This document shows, one piece after another, positions 8,689-17,395 of a stretch of DNA of 64,000 bases. The first letter of the stretch is position 1. Each line of letters opens with the position of its first letter. The stretch covers positions 2,054,721 to 2,118,720 of the forward strand of contig JARFXR010000001.1 of the NCBI GenBank assembly GCA_029194535.1, given 5' to 3'. The position numbers were made by a program, and so were the translations under genes. The stretch is from Nitrospira sp. Lineage in GTDB: Bacteria; Nitrospirota; Nitrospiria; Nitrospirales; Nitrospiraceae. The notes below the pieces were generated by a model that was not told where the DNA came from, made no database searches, and was given only the letters and a program-made list of their open reading frames with translations.

Positions 8689-9237
8689 ATGAAGCTCCTA
8701 TCGGTGCAAGTCGGACATCAACGTACGGTGCGATGGCGGGGAAGAGCGATCACCACCGGCATCTACAAAGAGCCGGTCGCCGGGCGCATCATGTTGCGGC
8801 GCTTCAACCTCGACGGCGACCAGCAGGCCGATCTCACCGTGCATGGCGGCCGGGACAAGGCGGTCTATGTCTACCCATCCGAGCACTATGCCTTCTGGCG
8901 GAAGGAATTGCCCGGCGAGCAGCTGCCGTACGGCGGCTTCGGAGAGAACTTTACCAGCGAGGGGCTGGACGAGCAGTCCGTACATATCGGCGACCGGTTC
9001 AGGATCGGCGGCGCAGTGGTCGAGGTGACTCAGCCGCGCCTCCCCTGCCACAAACTCGGTTTGCGCTTTCGGCGCCCCGCCATGCCGAAGCGTTTTCACG
9101 CGAGCGGTCTTTGTGGCTTTTATCTGGCCGTCATCGAGGAAGGTGAGGTCGGCGCAGGCGATGCGTGGCAACAGATCGCCCACGACAATCGGGAACTGTC
9201 GGTGAGCGAGAGCTATCGGAGGGTGTTTGAGGAGTGA
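8689..9237 (+). CDS. MOSC domain protein (YiiM-like)
   Basis: This 182-residue single-domain MOSC protein contains LPYGGFGENFT and QPRLPCHKLGLRF, which hold the conserved catalytic cysteine region of the YiiM type. The family binds molybdenum cofactor and reduces N-hydroxylated compounds. AAGGAGG ends 5 nt before the ATG at 8689 and excludes an in-frame ATG further upstream. It lies just downstream of the hydrolase gene and may be cotranscribed with it. Confidence 0.85.
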   Translation: MKLLSVQVGHQRTVRWRGRAITTGIYKEPVAGRIMLRRFNLDGDQQADLTVHGGRDKAVYVYPSEHYAFWRKELPGEQLPYGGFGENFTSEGLDEQSVHIGDRFRIGGAVVEVTQPRLPCHKLGLRFRRPAMPKRFHASGLCGFYLAVIEEGEVGAGDAWQQIAHDNRELSVSESYRRVFEE

Positions 9238-9325
9238 AGGGGTGGAAGGAGCAGGGAGAGTGAAACGGGGGAGCCTCGGCGGATACCTCGCTCCTCCCGT
9301 CATGCTCGCGATCGCGAGGGTATCC

Positions 9326-9643
9326 CTATCCGTCCTTGGGCCAATAGTCTCGACTAAAAGTTTTCAAGACACCGTCCGGCGTAAAGACCAGCGTCTTCAG
9401 CCAGCCTTGTGCTCCGCCGTATCCGCGGAACTCCCAGGTCCACACGCTTTCTCCATTGACGGTCGTTTCCCGCTTCGCCGGCTTCCCCCACTCGCTCAGA
9501 TAATAATCCTTTGTCTTGATGCCGATTTCCTGTCGTCTGTCGGCATCGAAAGCTTCCCATCGCTGCTCCAGCGTCAAGGGACATCCCGTCGAACAGGTGA
9601 GAAGCATCAGGATCGCGCCGGACAACAAGATAGGCCGTGTCAT
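9326..9643 (-). CDS. Small lipoprotein
   Basis: This 105-residue protein has a leader ending LLTCSTGC, a plausible lipobox. The mature domain carries the pattern GKPAKRETTVNGESVWTW, followed by a beta-rich tail. That pattern resembles small outer-membrane-associated lipoproteins of the SmpA type, but the match is loose. Its ATG overlaps the stop codon of the upstream gene (ATGA), so the two are translationally coupled. Confidence 0.65.
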   Translation of the reverse strand: MTRPILLSGAILMLLTCSTGCPLTLEQRWEAFDADRRQEIGIKTKDYYLSEWGKPAKRETTVNGESVWTWEFRGYGGAQGWLKTLVFTPDGVLKTFSRDYWPKDG

Positions 9644-10002
9644 GGCTCGATCAGCTTGACCGACATGGCTTGGCCGTTTTCCGAGATCATGGCCTCCACT
9701 CGGTCGCCGGGATTTGCTCGGGCGGGGATTTTTGTCTCGCGAGTGAGCTTCAATTGAATCTCCTGGCCTGTGGGAGTCGTGATGAGATAGGCCTTGTCCA
9801 CGAATTTCAGGATGTCTTCCCCTTGAGCATCCTTCGCCATGTGGAAACTTCCCTCGACTGCTGAAACCTGACCCGTCACGGTTCGTGGAGATGCCGAACC
9901 CGATCGTGCTTGGGCTTCGGTCATCGGGGCAGAGCACAACAGGCTCACAACGCTGAGGCCGATCGTGGTGACAGCGGCACCGATGGACTTGACGCCAGCC
10001 AT
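9640..10002 (-). CDS. Small exported protein
   Basis: This 120-residue protein has an N-terminal signal peptide (VTTIGLSVVSLLCSAPMTEAQA) and a beta-rich mature domain (TVTGQVSAVEGSFHM onward) that looks like a small barrel of OB type. GGAGG lies about 6 nt before the ATG at 10002. It is probably periplasmic. It overlaps the downstream lipoprotein gene by 4 nt, which suggests that the two act together. No family name can be given. Confidence 0.6.
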   Translation of the reverse strand: MAGVKSIGAAVTTIGLSVVSLLCSAPMTEAQARSGSASPRTVTGQVSAVEGSFHMAKDAQGEDILKFVDKAYLITTPTGQEIQLKLTRETKIPARANPGDRVEAMISENGQAMSVKLIEP

Positions 10003-10357
10003 GGTATCCTCCTCGCATCTACCCACCTGATTAGTATCAATACTCCTGATGTAGCTTGAGTGTCTAAGGGTCTCGTCGAGTGTGTTCGAAAGAAATAGAT
10101 TCGTGATCCTCATCACGCGCACGCGTACGGGTCTACGGGATTGATGCTAAGTTTGACACAACGCCTGTAGGAGTCAGGCACTAGGAATATCTCTGGTCAC
10201 GGAACACGCGGACCCTGGCTACGCTGAGATCTGTACACCGATCCTTCAAGGCTTTGCCGGCGAGGCGCGTGCTATCGTCACCTCGGAAGACTGACGAAAA
10301 GACCGTTGACAAGAGTGTGGTCGAGGCGTATGAGAAGAGCTGCGAAGGAGGTCGCTT

Positions 10358-10402
10358 ATGGAAGACCTCAGTCCACCGGACCTGAACGGCCCGCCGAGCT
10401 AG
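10358..10402 (+). CDS. Possible 14-residue leader peptide
   Basis: A 14-codon frame (MEDLSPPDLNGPPS) starts 8 nt after AAGGAGG in an otherwise gene-free 630-bp interval. Its stop codon lies in the loop of a CCCGCC/GGCGGG hairpin (about 10390-10410). The strong ribosome binding site is the only positive evidence. It could be a leader peptide for clpX 230 bp downstream, or chance. Confidence 0.25.
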   Translation: MEDLSPPDLNGPPS

Positions 10403-10633
10403 AGGCGGGTCTCTCGTCGGTCACGCCGGCCATATTTCGAACGGCCACACGTTCCCGTGTAGGGACGACCGACCGGTAGCCCAACATCCTCGATCTCGCA
10501 CGGGTCTCCCCACTCCAGGCATTTCTTAAGATCGGTTCCAGCGTCCGCCGCCATCGTCACGGACCACCGGCTGTGTGAGATGGAGGGTTGCTGGTAACGT
10601 GTTCGCTGGTCTTAGGCACCAGGGGGAATACGC

Positions 10634-11914
10634 GTGTTTTGGGATAGGGCGCATCCTTCGCAAACGCCGGAACGTGTCTGTTCGTTCTGCGGGAAAAGTG
10701 AGAACGCGGTTCGCAATCTCATTGCGAGCCCGGTCGAGCACAATTGTCAGTCCTGCAAGAGGATCTCCACCCTGTTGATCTGTGAGGAATGTCTGAAGCG
10801 CTGCGCCGGCTCCTTGAGCAAGGACGGCCAGGGGGCCGGTGCCCGCTCTTCGTCGGTTCCCTCGATCATTCCCAAGCCCACCGACATCAAGGCGACACTC
10901 GACGAGTTCGTGATCGGGCAGGAACGCGCGAAGAAAGTGCTGGCGGTCGCGGTCCACAACCACTACAAGCGCATCGTGAATCGAGACCGACTCAAGGACG
11001 TCGGACTCCAGAAGGGCAATATCCTCATGATCGGATCGACCGGAACCGGGAAGACGCTCCTGTCGCAGACGTTGGCGCGCATCATTCATGTGCCCTTCGC
11101 CATCGCGGATGCCACGACTCTGACCGAGGCCGGCTATGTGGGCGAGGATGTCGAAAACGTCGTGCTGAAGTTGCTTCAGAACTGCGACTACGACGTTCCG
11201 CTGGCCGAAACCGGGATCATCTATATCGACGAAATCGACAAGATCAGCCGGAAGTCCGAAAGCCCCTCATTGACGCGGGACGTCTCGGGCGAGGGTGTCC
11301 AGCAAGCGCTCCTCAAGCTGGTGGAAGGGACCAGCTGCAATGTGCCGCAGAAGGGCGGACGCAAACATCCGGAGCAGGAGTTCATCCGGGTGGACACCAC
11401 GAACATTTTATTTATCGCGGGCGGGGCATTCGTCGGGTTGGATCGCATCATTGCCGAACGAACTATGCCGAAACGGTTGGGCTTCGAGACGCACGACCCG
11501 TCTGTCGGCATCGACGGTCATACTGAACTGCTCGGCCGCGTGGAATCGGAAGACCTGTTGAAATTCGGGCTCATTCCCGAGTTCGTCGGACGATTCCCCG
11601 TCCTGACCACCCTGGCGGATCTCGATGTGCCGGCGCTGATTCGCGTCCTCACCGAGCCTCGCAACGCGCTGGTGAAACAATATCAGGCCCTGTTCGAGAT
11701 CGAGGGTGTCGACTTGAAATTCAGCGACGCCGCCGTCAGGGCCGTCGCCCGGCGTGCCGCGCTCATGAAGACCGGCGCGCGGGCGCTGCGCACGATCCTC
11801 GAAGAGGTCATGCTCGACCTGATGTACGAGGTGCCCGCCATGGGAGACGTCAAATCCGTCGAAATCACCGAAGACGTCATCTCGGGGGTCGCGCAACCCC
11901 GGCTCGTCACGTAA
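10634..11914 (+). CDS. clpX: ClpX, ATP-dependent unfoldase (variant zinc domain)
   Basis: This 426-residue AAA+ unfoldase has Walker A GSTGTGKT near 134, Walker B IIYIDEID, the pore loop GYVG, the RKH loop ([10 protein letters not shown]) and an LGF tripeptide that can serve as the ClpP-docking loop. The N-terminal zinc domain has cysteines at 16, 19, 38, 41, 50, 53 and 57, against four in standard ClpX; about 12 residues appear inserted. GTG is the start, with AGGGGG 7 nt upstream. There is no clpP, tig or lon beside it, so this is probably a second ClpX with altered adaptor specificity. The last point is inference. Confidence 0.9.
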   Translation: MFWDRAHPSQTPERVCSFCGKSENAVRNLIASPVEHNCQSCKRISTLLICEECLKRCAGSLSKDGQGAGARSSSVPSIIPKPTDIKATLDEFVIGQERAKKVLAVAVHNHYKRIVNRDRLKDVGLQKGNILMIGSTGTGKTLLSQTLARIIHVPFAIADATTLTEAGYVGEDVENVVLKLLQNCDYDVPLAETGIIYIDEIDKISRKSESPSLTRDVSGEGVQQALLKLVEGTSCNVPQKGGRKHPEQEFIRVDTTNILFIAGGAFVGLDRIIAERTMPKRLGFETHDPSVGIDGHTELLGRVESEDLLKFGLIPEFVGRFPVLTTLADLDVPALIRVLTEPRNALVKQYQALFEIEGVDLKFSDAAVRAVARRAALMKTGARALRTILEEVMLDLMYEVPAMGDVKSVEITEDVISGVAQPRLVT

Positions 11915-11959
11915 CAGGCTGTTGACCATGTCCCCCAGCGGCGTTCTCGCGTCGCTCAG
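11912..11959. repeat. Dispersed element end (copy 3, inverted)
   Basis: AACAGGCTGTT followed by CCAGCGGCGTTCTCGC and TCGCTCAG repeats, in reverse orientation, the right end of the element at 665-790. It begins within the clpX stop codon, so the element abuts the coding sequence exactly. Its other end was not found. Confidence 0.5.
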
Positions 11960-12131
11960 AACTCACAACGAGAAGGAGTCGGTCGATTTCCTCTCGCGCC
12001 CTGCCCGCGAAGGCGGGCATCCACTGCTCGATCAAGACTCCATGCTGCCCCGCTACCCTAAGGGAGAGAAGGCAGACCGCATCACCGTTGTCTAAACAGA
12101 GCAAAGTTCCGACGGAGACAGGCGTCCGACG

Positions 12132-12299
12132 TCAGGCTGCCTGTCTGGGTCTCGTTCGCGCCGGCGTGGCCTCGATCGAGCGATCACCCTCGTGAGACAG
12201 GCGCGTCCGCCGCTTCTCGGAGTCGCTCTCCTGCGCCATCGACCAGGCTTGCAGCCATACGAGCGCACCTATCGTGACAACACCAATGATTTCCACCAT
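12132..12299 (-). CDS. Small single-span membrane protein
   Basis: This is a 55-residue protein with one N-terminal membrane span (IIGVVTIGALVWLQAW) and a basic, polar cytoplasmic tail. GGAGG six bases before the ATG at 12299 supports translation. It is the last of a run of minus-strand genes that includes the larger membrane protein at 12584. Function unknown. Confidence 0.6.
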   Translation of the reverse strand: MVEIIGVVTIGALVWLQAWSMAQESDSEKRRTRLSHEGDRSIEATPARTRPRQAA

Positions 12300-12364
12300 A
12301 CGGCACCTCCGTGGCGCCATGAACAGATGACGCCAAGCACGAGCGTCTCTTGGCCCGGCGTCAT

Positions 12365-12535
12365 CTAGGCTGCACGGCGCCCGCTCGACGCCTGAGGAAT
12401 GGTCTCCTGCGGCTCATCGAGCCGCCTGGATGTGTCGGACGATCCCGTCTTCGAACCAAGTAAGGTAAGGCTCACGAAGAGGGTCGCTACCATCGAGACG
12501 ATACCCGCCACGATCCCCCAATACACCAGCGACAT
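12365..12535 (-). CDS. Small single-span membrane protein
   Basis: This is a 56-residue protein with one membrane span (WGIVAGIVSMVATLFVSLTL) and a polar, Ser/Arg-rich tail. The shared organisation with the 55-residue protein downstream (one span, then a charged tail) suggests two small subunits of one membrane assembly. The ribosome binding site is weak. It lies 48 bp after the 317-residue membrane protein gene on the same strand. Confidence 0.55.
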   Translation of the reverse strand: MSLVYWGIVAGIVSMVATLFVSLTLLGSKTGSSDTSRRLDEPQETIPQASSGRRAA

Positions 12536-12583
12536 AGATCACCAGCTCGCGCGTCACCCGCGCGAGTCCTCTTCTCACGGCGC

Positions 12584-13537
12584 TTACGCGGCCGGCCGAT
12601 AGACCCATTTGGCCGCGTTGTGCTCCATCTCGGTCATGGCGATGCGATCCCGTCGCTGGGCTGCGAGCGTGATCCCGCCAAAGAACACCGCCATCAATGC
12701 GATGCCGGCCGCGGCGAACAAGCCGGCCGGAACCTCCGGCCACGAAGCCGGTTCAGTCGTGACCGCAGCCGGTTCTTCAGGAGAGAACCGGATCGCGGCC
12801 AGTAGTTGCAACTGATCCGACAACGCCTCTGTGCGAACCGCGGCAAGGACCAGGCTGCCCAGTTGTGGTTCCAACGCCGCCCTGCCTTCTTCCGCTGTCC
12901 ATTGCCCCTGTGCCACGTGGACCAGCGCCGAGCCTATCCGTTCCTGAATGGCGCCGGCTCGCTCGGTGTAACGTTGGAAGGCATCCACGATGCTTCGTCC
13001 GAGGGTCGCTTGCCATGTGGACGAAAATTCGTCGTCAAGCCGTTGCCCTCGCGCCTCGATCGTGCGGATCATGCCGTTGTTGTAGTCCGACAGGTACAGA
13101 TCGGCCGACAGCGCGCCGTTTCGGACCCCGCGCTTCGTGCCGTTCACGATCGCGCGCCCCATGATGCCCTGGACGCGGGCCTGATGGTCCGCCGGCATCG
13201 TCTCCGCCTGATGCATTACCGCTCCAAACGGGCCTCCCGCGCCGGCGTCGAAGTCATTCGCCGCGAGGGTCGCGCGGTTCCATTCCACGGCCGACTGGGC
13301 GATGAGATGGTTGGTCCGTCGCTCGAAAAGGGCCTCGTCGACCAAGGTCTGGCCGATGACCGGCTGGAGCCAGATCATCCCGTCCATGTTGTCGACGGTT
13401 TCTTGAGCGTAGATGGGCTGCGGAACAGCCGCCTGATAGGTGCCGTTGGCGGCTCCGAAAAACAGAAGGGCACCGAAAAGAATCGCGCACATGCCGACAC
13501 CCACGATGATGTCGACGGTGTTGTAGCGGTACGACAT
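12584..13537 (-). CDS. Two-span membrane protein of unknown function
   Basis: This 317-residue protein has an N-terminal span (GVGMCAILFGALLFFGA), a large soluble helical domain that is probably periplasmic, and a C-terminal span (GLFAAAGIALMAVFFGG) followed by a basic tail. AGGAGG lies 5 nt before the ATG at 13537, so an in-frame ATG 22 codons upstream is not needed. Two small membrane protein genes follow. I do not recognise the family. The arrangement resembles accessory subunits around a membrane complex, which is inference. Confidence 0.7.
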   Translation of the reverse strand: MSYRYNTVDIIVGVGMCAILFGALLFFGAANGTYQAAVPQPIYAQETVDNMDGMIWLQPVIGQTLVDEALFERRTNHLIAQSAVEWNRATLAANDFDAGAGGPFGAVMHQAETMPADHQARVQGIMGRAIVNGTKRGVRNGALSADLYLSDYNNGMIRTIEARGQRLDDEFSSTWQATLGRSIVDAFQRYTERAGAIQERIGSALVHVAQGQWTAEEGRAALEPQLGSLVLAAVRTEALSDQLQLLAAIRFSPEEPAAVTTEPASWPEVPAGLFAAAGIALMAVFFGGITLAAQRRDRIAMTEMEHNAAKWVYRPAA

Positions 13538-13767
13538 CACGACCTCCTTTCGCCTTCCGGCAGGTCGGCGCGCGGCAACCGCGCCGCTCGGCGTCCGGCG
13601 CACACGACGTGAAACGGTTGTTGGTCAGGAATGGCGAGGCCCGCGGCATCCCGTGTCAGCACTCGGGAGCAGAGCCGCGCCCGTTTGTGGTGAAAGCGAG
13701 TTCGAGCGAGAGAAAGGCCGCACTCGCCATGTCCGTTCCGTTGGATCTTGGCTCCACGGAGGATCAT
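13537..13767 (-). CDS. Possible small basic protein
   Basis: This is a 76-codon frame whose TGA overlaps the ATG of the next gene as TGATG, with GGAGG 8 nt before its own ATG. Both signs favour a translated gene. Against it, the composition (many Arg, His, Cys and Pro) is that of an out-of-frame reading, and no domain is visible. It may be an upstream regulatory frame. Confidence 0.3.
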   Translation of the reverse strand: MILRGAKIQRNGHGECGLSLARTRFHHKRARLCSRVLTRDAAGLAIPDQQPFHVVCAGRRAARLPRADLPEGERRS

Positions 13768-13873
13768 GGCGACCACCTCCAAAATGAGGTAGCTTTGAGG
13801 GGATACTTACTCTACGCTTCGCTGAAAGATCGGTCAAGAGCGCTCAGGCGGGACAGCCGGATGACCGAATGTC

Positions 13874-15103
13874 TCAGGCGCAGGGAAGATTCGACTGGAC
13901 GCCGGGTCGTCTTCCGGACCCTCTGTGGTGACGATGAGCCGGCCTTGCGGTCGAGCCGGAACCGACGGATGAGGCCGCCGGACTCCCCGTCGCGACCGGA
14001 ACCGATTGACCGAGCAACTGTTCGATCGCCCGGAGTTGTTCTCGATCGTCGGCCGTCACAAAGCTGGTCGCTCTCCCGGTGGTCTTCATGCGGGCCGTGC
14101 GTCCGATGCGATGAACGTAGTCTTCGGGACTGTGCGGAAGATCGTAGTTCACGACATGCCCGATGTTCGCCACGTCGATGCCGCGGGCCGCGATATCCGT
14201 CGCCACGAGGACGCGGAATGTCCCGCGTTTGAACCCCTCCAGCGCCGCCCGTCTCTGCGAGAGGTTTCGGTCGCCGTGCAGCACGGCGACCTTGTGTCCC
14301 GCCTCGCCCAGCACGCGACCCAGCCGATCCGCGCGGTGCTTCGTGCCCGTGAAGACGAGGACCGTCTCTGTTTCGTTTCGGAGCAGCGAGATCAAGAGCC
14401 CCGGCTTTCGATCATGCGAGGTGTGGTGCAGCGACTGCGTGACACCGTCGGCCGTCGTGGCGGGTCGCGCCACCATGACGTGGACCGGATCCTTGACATT
14501 TGCCTCAACCAGTCGCGTCAGGTCTGCCGGTAGAGTGGCGGAGAACAGGAGTGTTTGCCGCTCTTCCGGCAAGGCAACCAGAATTTGGTCGATCTGCGGC
14601 GCAAAGCCCATATCCAGCATCCGGTCCGCCTCGTCCAGCACCAGAATGTCGATCAGTCCCAGATTGACCGTGCCGTTCCACATGTGGTCCAGCAGGCGAC
14701 CGGGCGTGGCGACCAAAATATCCGGTCGCTGGCGAAGCCCGCGCACCTGCGCCGGCATGTCGGCGCCGCCGACCAACGTGGTCGCAAAGATGCGCATGTG
14801 CTTGCCGAGCCGGTCGATGGTCTGCTGAATCTGGATCGCCAGCTCTCTCGTCGGCGCCAAGATCAGGGCGCGCGGGTGATCTTTGGGATCGGCCGCCAGC
14901 CGTTCGATCAAGGGAATCACGAAGGCCGCCGTCTTGCCCGTGCCGGTTTGCGCGCAGCCCAGCACGTCGCGACCCGCGATGGCGTGGGGAATGGCCTCGG
15001 CCTGAATGGCCGTGGGATGAATGAAACCCGCTTGAGTCAGGTCTCGGAGCAGTGCCTCGGACAAGCCGAGAGCGTCAAAACTCGTGTGAACAGTCGTGTG
15101 CAC
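13874..15103 (-). CDS. DEAD-box ATP-dependent RNA helicase (RhlE-like)
   Basis: This 409-residue cytosolic helicase has Walker A AQTGTGKT at 51-58, APTREL, a DEAD box at 157-160, the SAT motif at 188-190, ARGID and HRIGRTAR. The C-terminal tail is short and His/Arg/Ser-rich, as in RhlE-type proteins that work in ribosome assembly and RNA turnover. Length and motif spacing are normal. It is a single-gene unit on the minus strand. Confidence 0.9.
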   Translation of the reverse strand: MHTTVHTSFDALGLSEALLRDLTQAGFIHPTAIQAEAIPHAIAGRDVLGCAQTGTGKTAAFVIPLIERLAADPKDHPRALILAPTRELAIQIQQTIDRLGKHMRIFATTLVGGADMPAQVRGLRQRPDILVATPGRLLDHMWNGTVNLGLIDILVLDEADRMLDMGFAPQIDQILVALPEERQTLLFSATLPADLTRLVEANVKDPVHVMVARPATTADGVTQSLHHTSHDRKPGLLISLLRNETETVLVFTGTKHRADRLGRVLGEAGHKVAVLHGDRNLSQRRAALEGFKRGTFRVLVATDIAARGIDVANIGHVVNYDLPHSPEDYVHRIGRTARMKTTGRATSFVTADDREQLRAIEQLLGQSVPVATGSPAASSVGSGSTARPAHRHHRGSGRRPGVQSNLPCA

Positions 15104-15365
15104 GACACTATCCTTTCAGTTGGATCGCATACTCACGAAGATCAGAGAACCGAGGGGAGGCAGATCAGGAAGAGGAGAGTCCGCTCCAAACAGGACCTGG
15201 CCGCGATGCGATCGCGAGATCCGTATGGCTTCAGTATCCCGCTCGCCGGACCACTACGAGCACGAGATGTGGCGTTACAGTACAGGATCGCAGGCGCGGC
15301 GTCAACCTCACTGATACCTTCGGTGTTCCGCGCCGACCGCACACACCGTACTCATCACATCATGC

Positions 15366-15671
15366 TTAAAGGATCACCTCGCAGGGCTGCAAGAACACTT
15401 TGAGCGGGACTTCCTCACCCGCGCGCTTTTCGATCTCCATCATATAGAGCTGCTTTACCGCCTCGGTGATCGGCGCCACCTGCTGGTCGTCGATCGCCGT
15501 CATGATCGACACGTTGCGATCCGCCATCCAGCTATATTCCGAGACCGTTCCCGTGAGGCCTTTTCCGCCCAGTCCGGACATCACCGTATATCCTTTGACG
15601 CCGGCACCGTTGAGAACCTGAACCACGGCATCCTGCAACCGCTCCCGGCAGATAATGGTGAGCATCTTCAT
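15366..15671 (-). CDS. PII-like signalling protein (paralog 1)
   Basis: This 101-residue protein has the ferredoxin-like PII/CutA pattern: MKMLTIICRERLQD, then a GYTVMSGLGGKG turn and a C-terminal VFLQPCEVIL. PII-like trimers bind nucleotides or small metabolites and regulate transporters or enzymes. The canonical T-loop of GlnB is not preserved, so the ligand is unknown. A paralog with the same start and the same FLQPC end lies at 16691, separated by an exported protein and a lipoprotein gene. Confidence 0.7.
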   Translation of the reverse strand: MKMLTIICRERLQDAVVQVLNGAGVKGYTVMSGLGGKGLTGTVSEYSWMADRNVSIMTAIDDQQVAPITEAVKQLYMMEIEKRAGEEVPLKVFLQPCEVIL

Positions 15672-15862
15672 GGCGGCTATCCTATATGAAACAAGCGGAT
15701 CAGTCACTGACATGCGAAACCATCAGCGCCGCTGGTGATCCACGGCGGGGCTTGGACGCGGCCGTGCTTCGAGATCCTCAAAACTCCGCGCTTGCCGGTG
15801 GCCGTCATTACGATATAATACGCCCTTTGGCGCCGCCCAAGTCCAACCCGAGGAGCATACAC

Positions 15863-16222
15863 ATGAGAGTTCAGAGCCGTGCATCGATCTGGCGCGTGCG
15901 GGATGTTGCGATCATGAGCGCCCTGGCGCTGTTCATCGTCTTGGAAGGGCAGCCCGCGATCGCGGCCGACGACTCGGGAACTGCGGGAGGAGCAGGATTG
16001 CAGGCGGCCAGTTGGCTGGCGACCGTGCCCTATGGAGCGGTCAAGGTCGCGTATGCGGTCGGCGGCGGTGTCGTGGGAGGACTGGCCTGGGTGATGACGG
16101 CGGGAAATACGGACATTGCAAAGGCGATCTGGAGTCCGGCCATGACCGGCCACTATATCGTGCAGCCGCAGAACCTGACGGGGGAAAAGCCGTTGCGCTT
16201 CGTCGGGGGCTCGCCGAACTAA
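15863..16222 (+). CDS. Small exported membrane-associated protein
   Basis: This 119-residue protein has a signal-like N-terminus (MSALALFIVLEGQPAIAAD). A glycine-rich hydrophobic stretch (AYAVGGGVVGGLAWVMTAG) could span or associate with a membrane, and it ends in TGEKPLRFVGG. GAGGAG precedes the ATG by 7 nt. The gene lies between two PII-like genes, and its role is unknown. Association with them is inference from position. Confidence 0.6.
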   Translation: MRVQSRASIWRVRDVAIMSALALFIVLEGQPAIAADDSGTAGGAGLQAASWLATVPYGAVKVAYAVGGGVVGGLAWVMTAGNTDIAKAIWSPAMTGHYIVQPQNLTGEKPLRFVGGSPN

Positions 16223-16261
16223 ACGAGCACGAGTCGCGAGAAGAGATCTGGACGGGCTCCT

Positions 16262-16666
16262 TTATTCGGATTTGGTTTTCTGGGCAACCAATTGCACGTT
16301 GATATGTTCGGGATCAAGAGTCCAAGCCCCTCCGACCATCACATCCACGATCACGCCGGGATCGATCCAAAGAATATTTCCAAGAATAGTGGCGATAGCG
16401 TTGAAATCTCGCTTGATCGTGATCCTCTCCGCTTCATAGCCGTCTTTTTCTATCGTGACGGTGTAATCCTCTGCGCGACGTAGATCGGCGGTATACGGAG
16501 TCGCGAATCTGGTGCCGTTCTGGAGTTGAACAGTCGCCCCGGCTGGAGTGGTATTGAATGAGACCGCTTGTCTGCTGCCATGAATGATGGAGCCGCAGCC
16601 ACTCAGGACTGCATAGAGCGTCAGCACGACGCCGGTCGAGTTCCACATAGGCCTTCCAACGTTCAC
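16262..16666 (-). CDS. PEGA-like lipoprotein
   Basis: This 134-residue protein has a leader ending in the lipobox LSGC. A PEGA-like beta-sandwich follows (FNTTPAGATVQLQNG, then YTVTIEKDGYE), and it ends with a hydrophobic segment (IATILGNILWIDPGVIVDV). It is probably an envelope lipoprotein. A truncated copy of its last 50 or so codons occurs at 20408-20578, beside a repeat element. Confidence 0.7.
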   Translation of the reverse strand: MNVGRPMWNSTGVVLTLYAVLSGCGSIIHGSRQAVSFNTTPAGATVQLQNGTRFATPYTADLRRAEDYTVTIEKDGYEAERITIKRDFNAIATILGNILWIDPGVIVDVMVGGAWTLDPEHINVQLVAQKTKSE

Positions 16667-16690
16667 AGTCGATACCCCCTTTTTGCCGGG

Positions 16691-16996
16691 TTATACGATC
16701 GGGTCGCAAGGCTGGAGGAACGCCTTGAAAGGAACCGCGTGTCCCGAATGCTCCTCCACCAGCGCAGCTTGCAATTGCTTGACGGCTTCCACGAGTGTGG
16801 CCATCCGGTCGTCTTCGAGCGCCACGAGGAGCAGCTTATTTCGGTCGGATGAGGTGTGCGTGACCGACACGGCGCCGGTCTCCCCGCTGCCGCCCACCCC
16901 GTGGACCACCGTGTATCCCTTAATCTTCAGCCTGCGGAAAACTCCGAGCACCTCATCTTCGAACGGTTCCCGGCAGATAATGGTCAGCATCTTCAT
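16691..16996 (-). CDS. PII-like signalling protein (paralog 2)
   Basis: This 101-residue protein is clearly related to the one at 15366: same MKMLTIICRE start, GYTV turn, and FLQPC near the end. The middle is diverged (VTHTSSDRNKLLLVALEDD), so the two probably sense different signals or form mixed trimers. It sits 24 bp upstream of the PEGA-like lipoprotein gene on the same strand, so the two may be cotranscribed. Confidence 0.7.
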   Translation of the reverse strand: MKMLTIICREPFEDEVLGVFRRLKIKGYTVVHGVGGSGETGAVSVTHTSSDRNKLLLVALEDDRMATLVEAVKQLQAALVEEHSGHAVPFKAFLQPCDPIV

Positions 16997-17220
16997 GATG
17001 CGTCTCCTCTTCGGTTCAGCCAGAGATCAGTCCAGCCCCGAGGATACATCGACACGAATCTCTTTGGGAACCGTCGCGGACACGGCCACGGAGCCACCAT
17101 TCGACGCGCACACGCTTGAGACGAATCGGGCCACCCTTTGAACGACTGATCAATGCGAGTACTACATCTCCCGTCAACGGATGACGGCCTGTCGGATTGT
17201 GACGAAAAATAGTGCATGAA

Positions 17221-17243
17221 TTTCCGAACGGAAACAGTATAAT
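17221..17243 (+). promoter_or_regulatory. Possible -10 box with adjoining dyad
   Basis: A consensus -10 hexamer TATAAT (17238-17243) follows the dyad TTTCCG-AA-CGGAAA (17221-17234), which occupies the expected spacer. No good -35 hexamer is present, as expected for an activator-dependent or extended promoter. It would drive the deacylase gene at 17396 with a 150-nt leader. Confidence 0.3.
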
Positions 17244-17395
17244 GACAAAAGTCGCCGGTCATCATGATCTACGCGGAGACGTGGTCATGAAACACACTCC
17301 GACCACCATCCATCGGTTCCGAACGGTCCTTTATCTTTTTCACCCACCCACCAGCGACCCCCATTGGGAGGTCAGCCATCACAGGAGGTGCGGTC

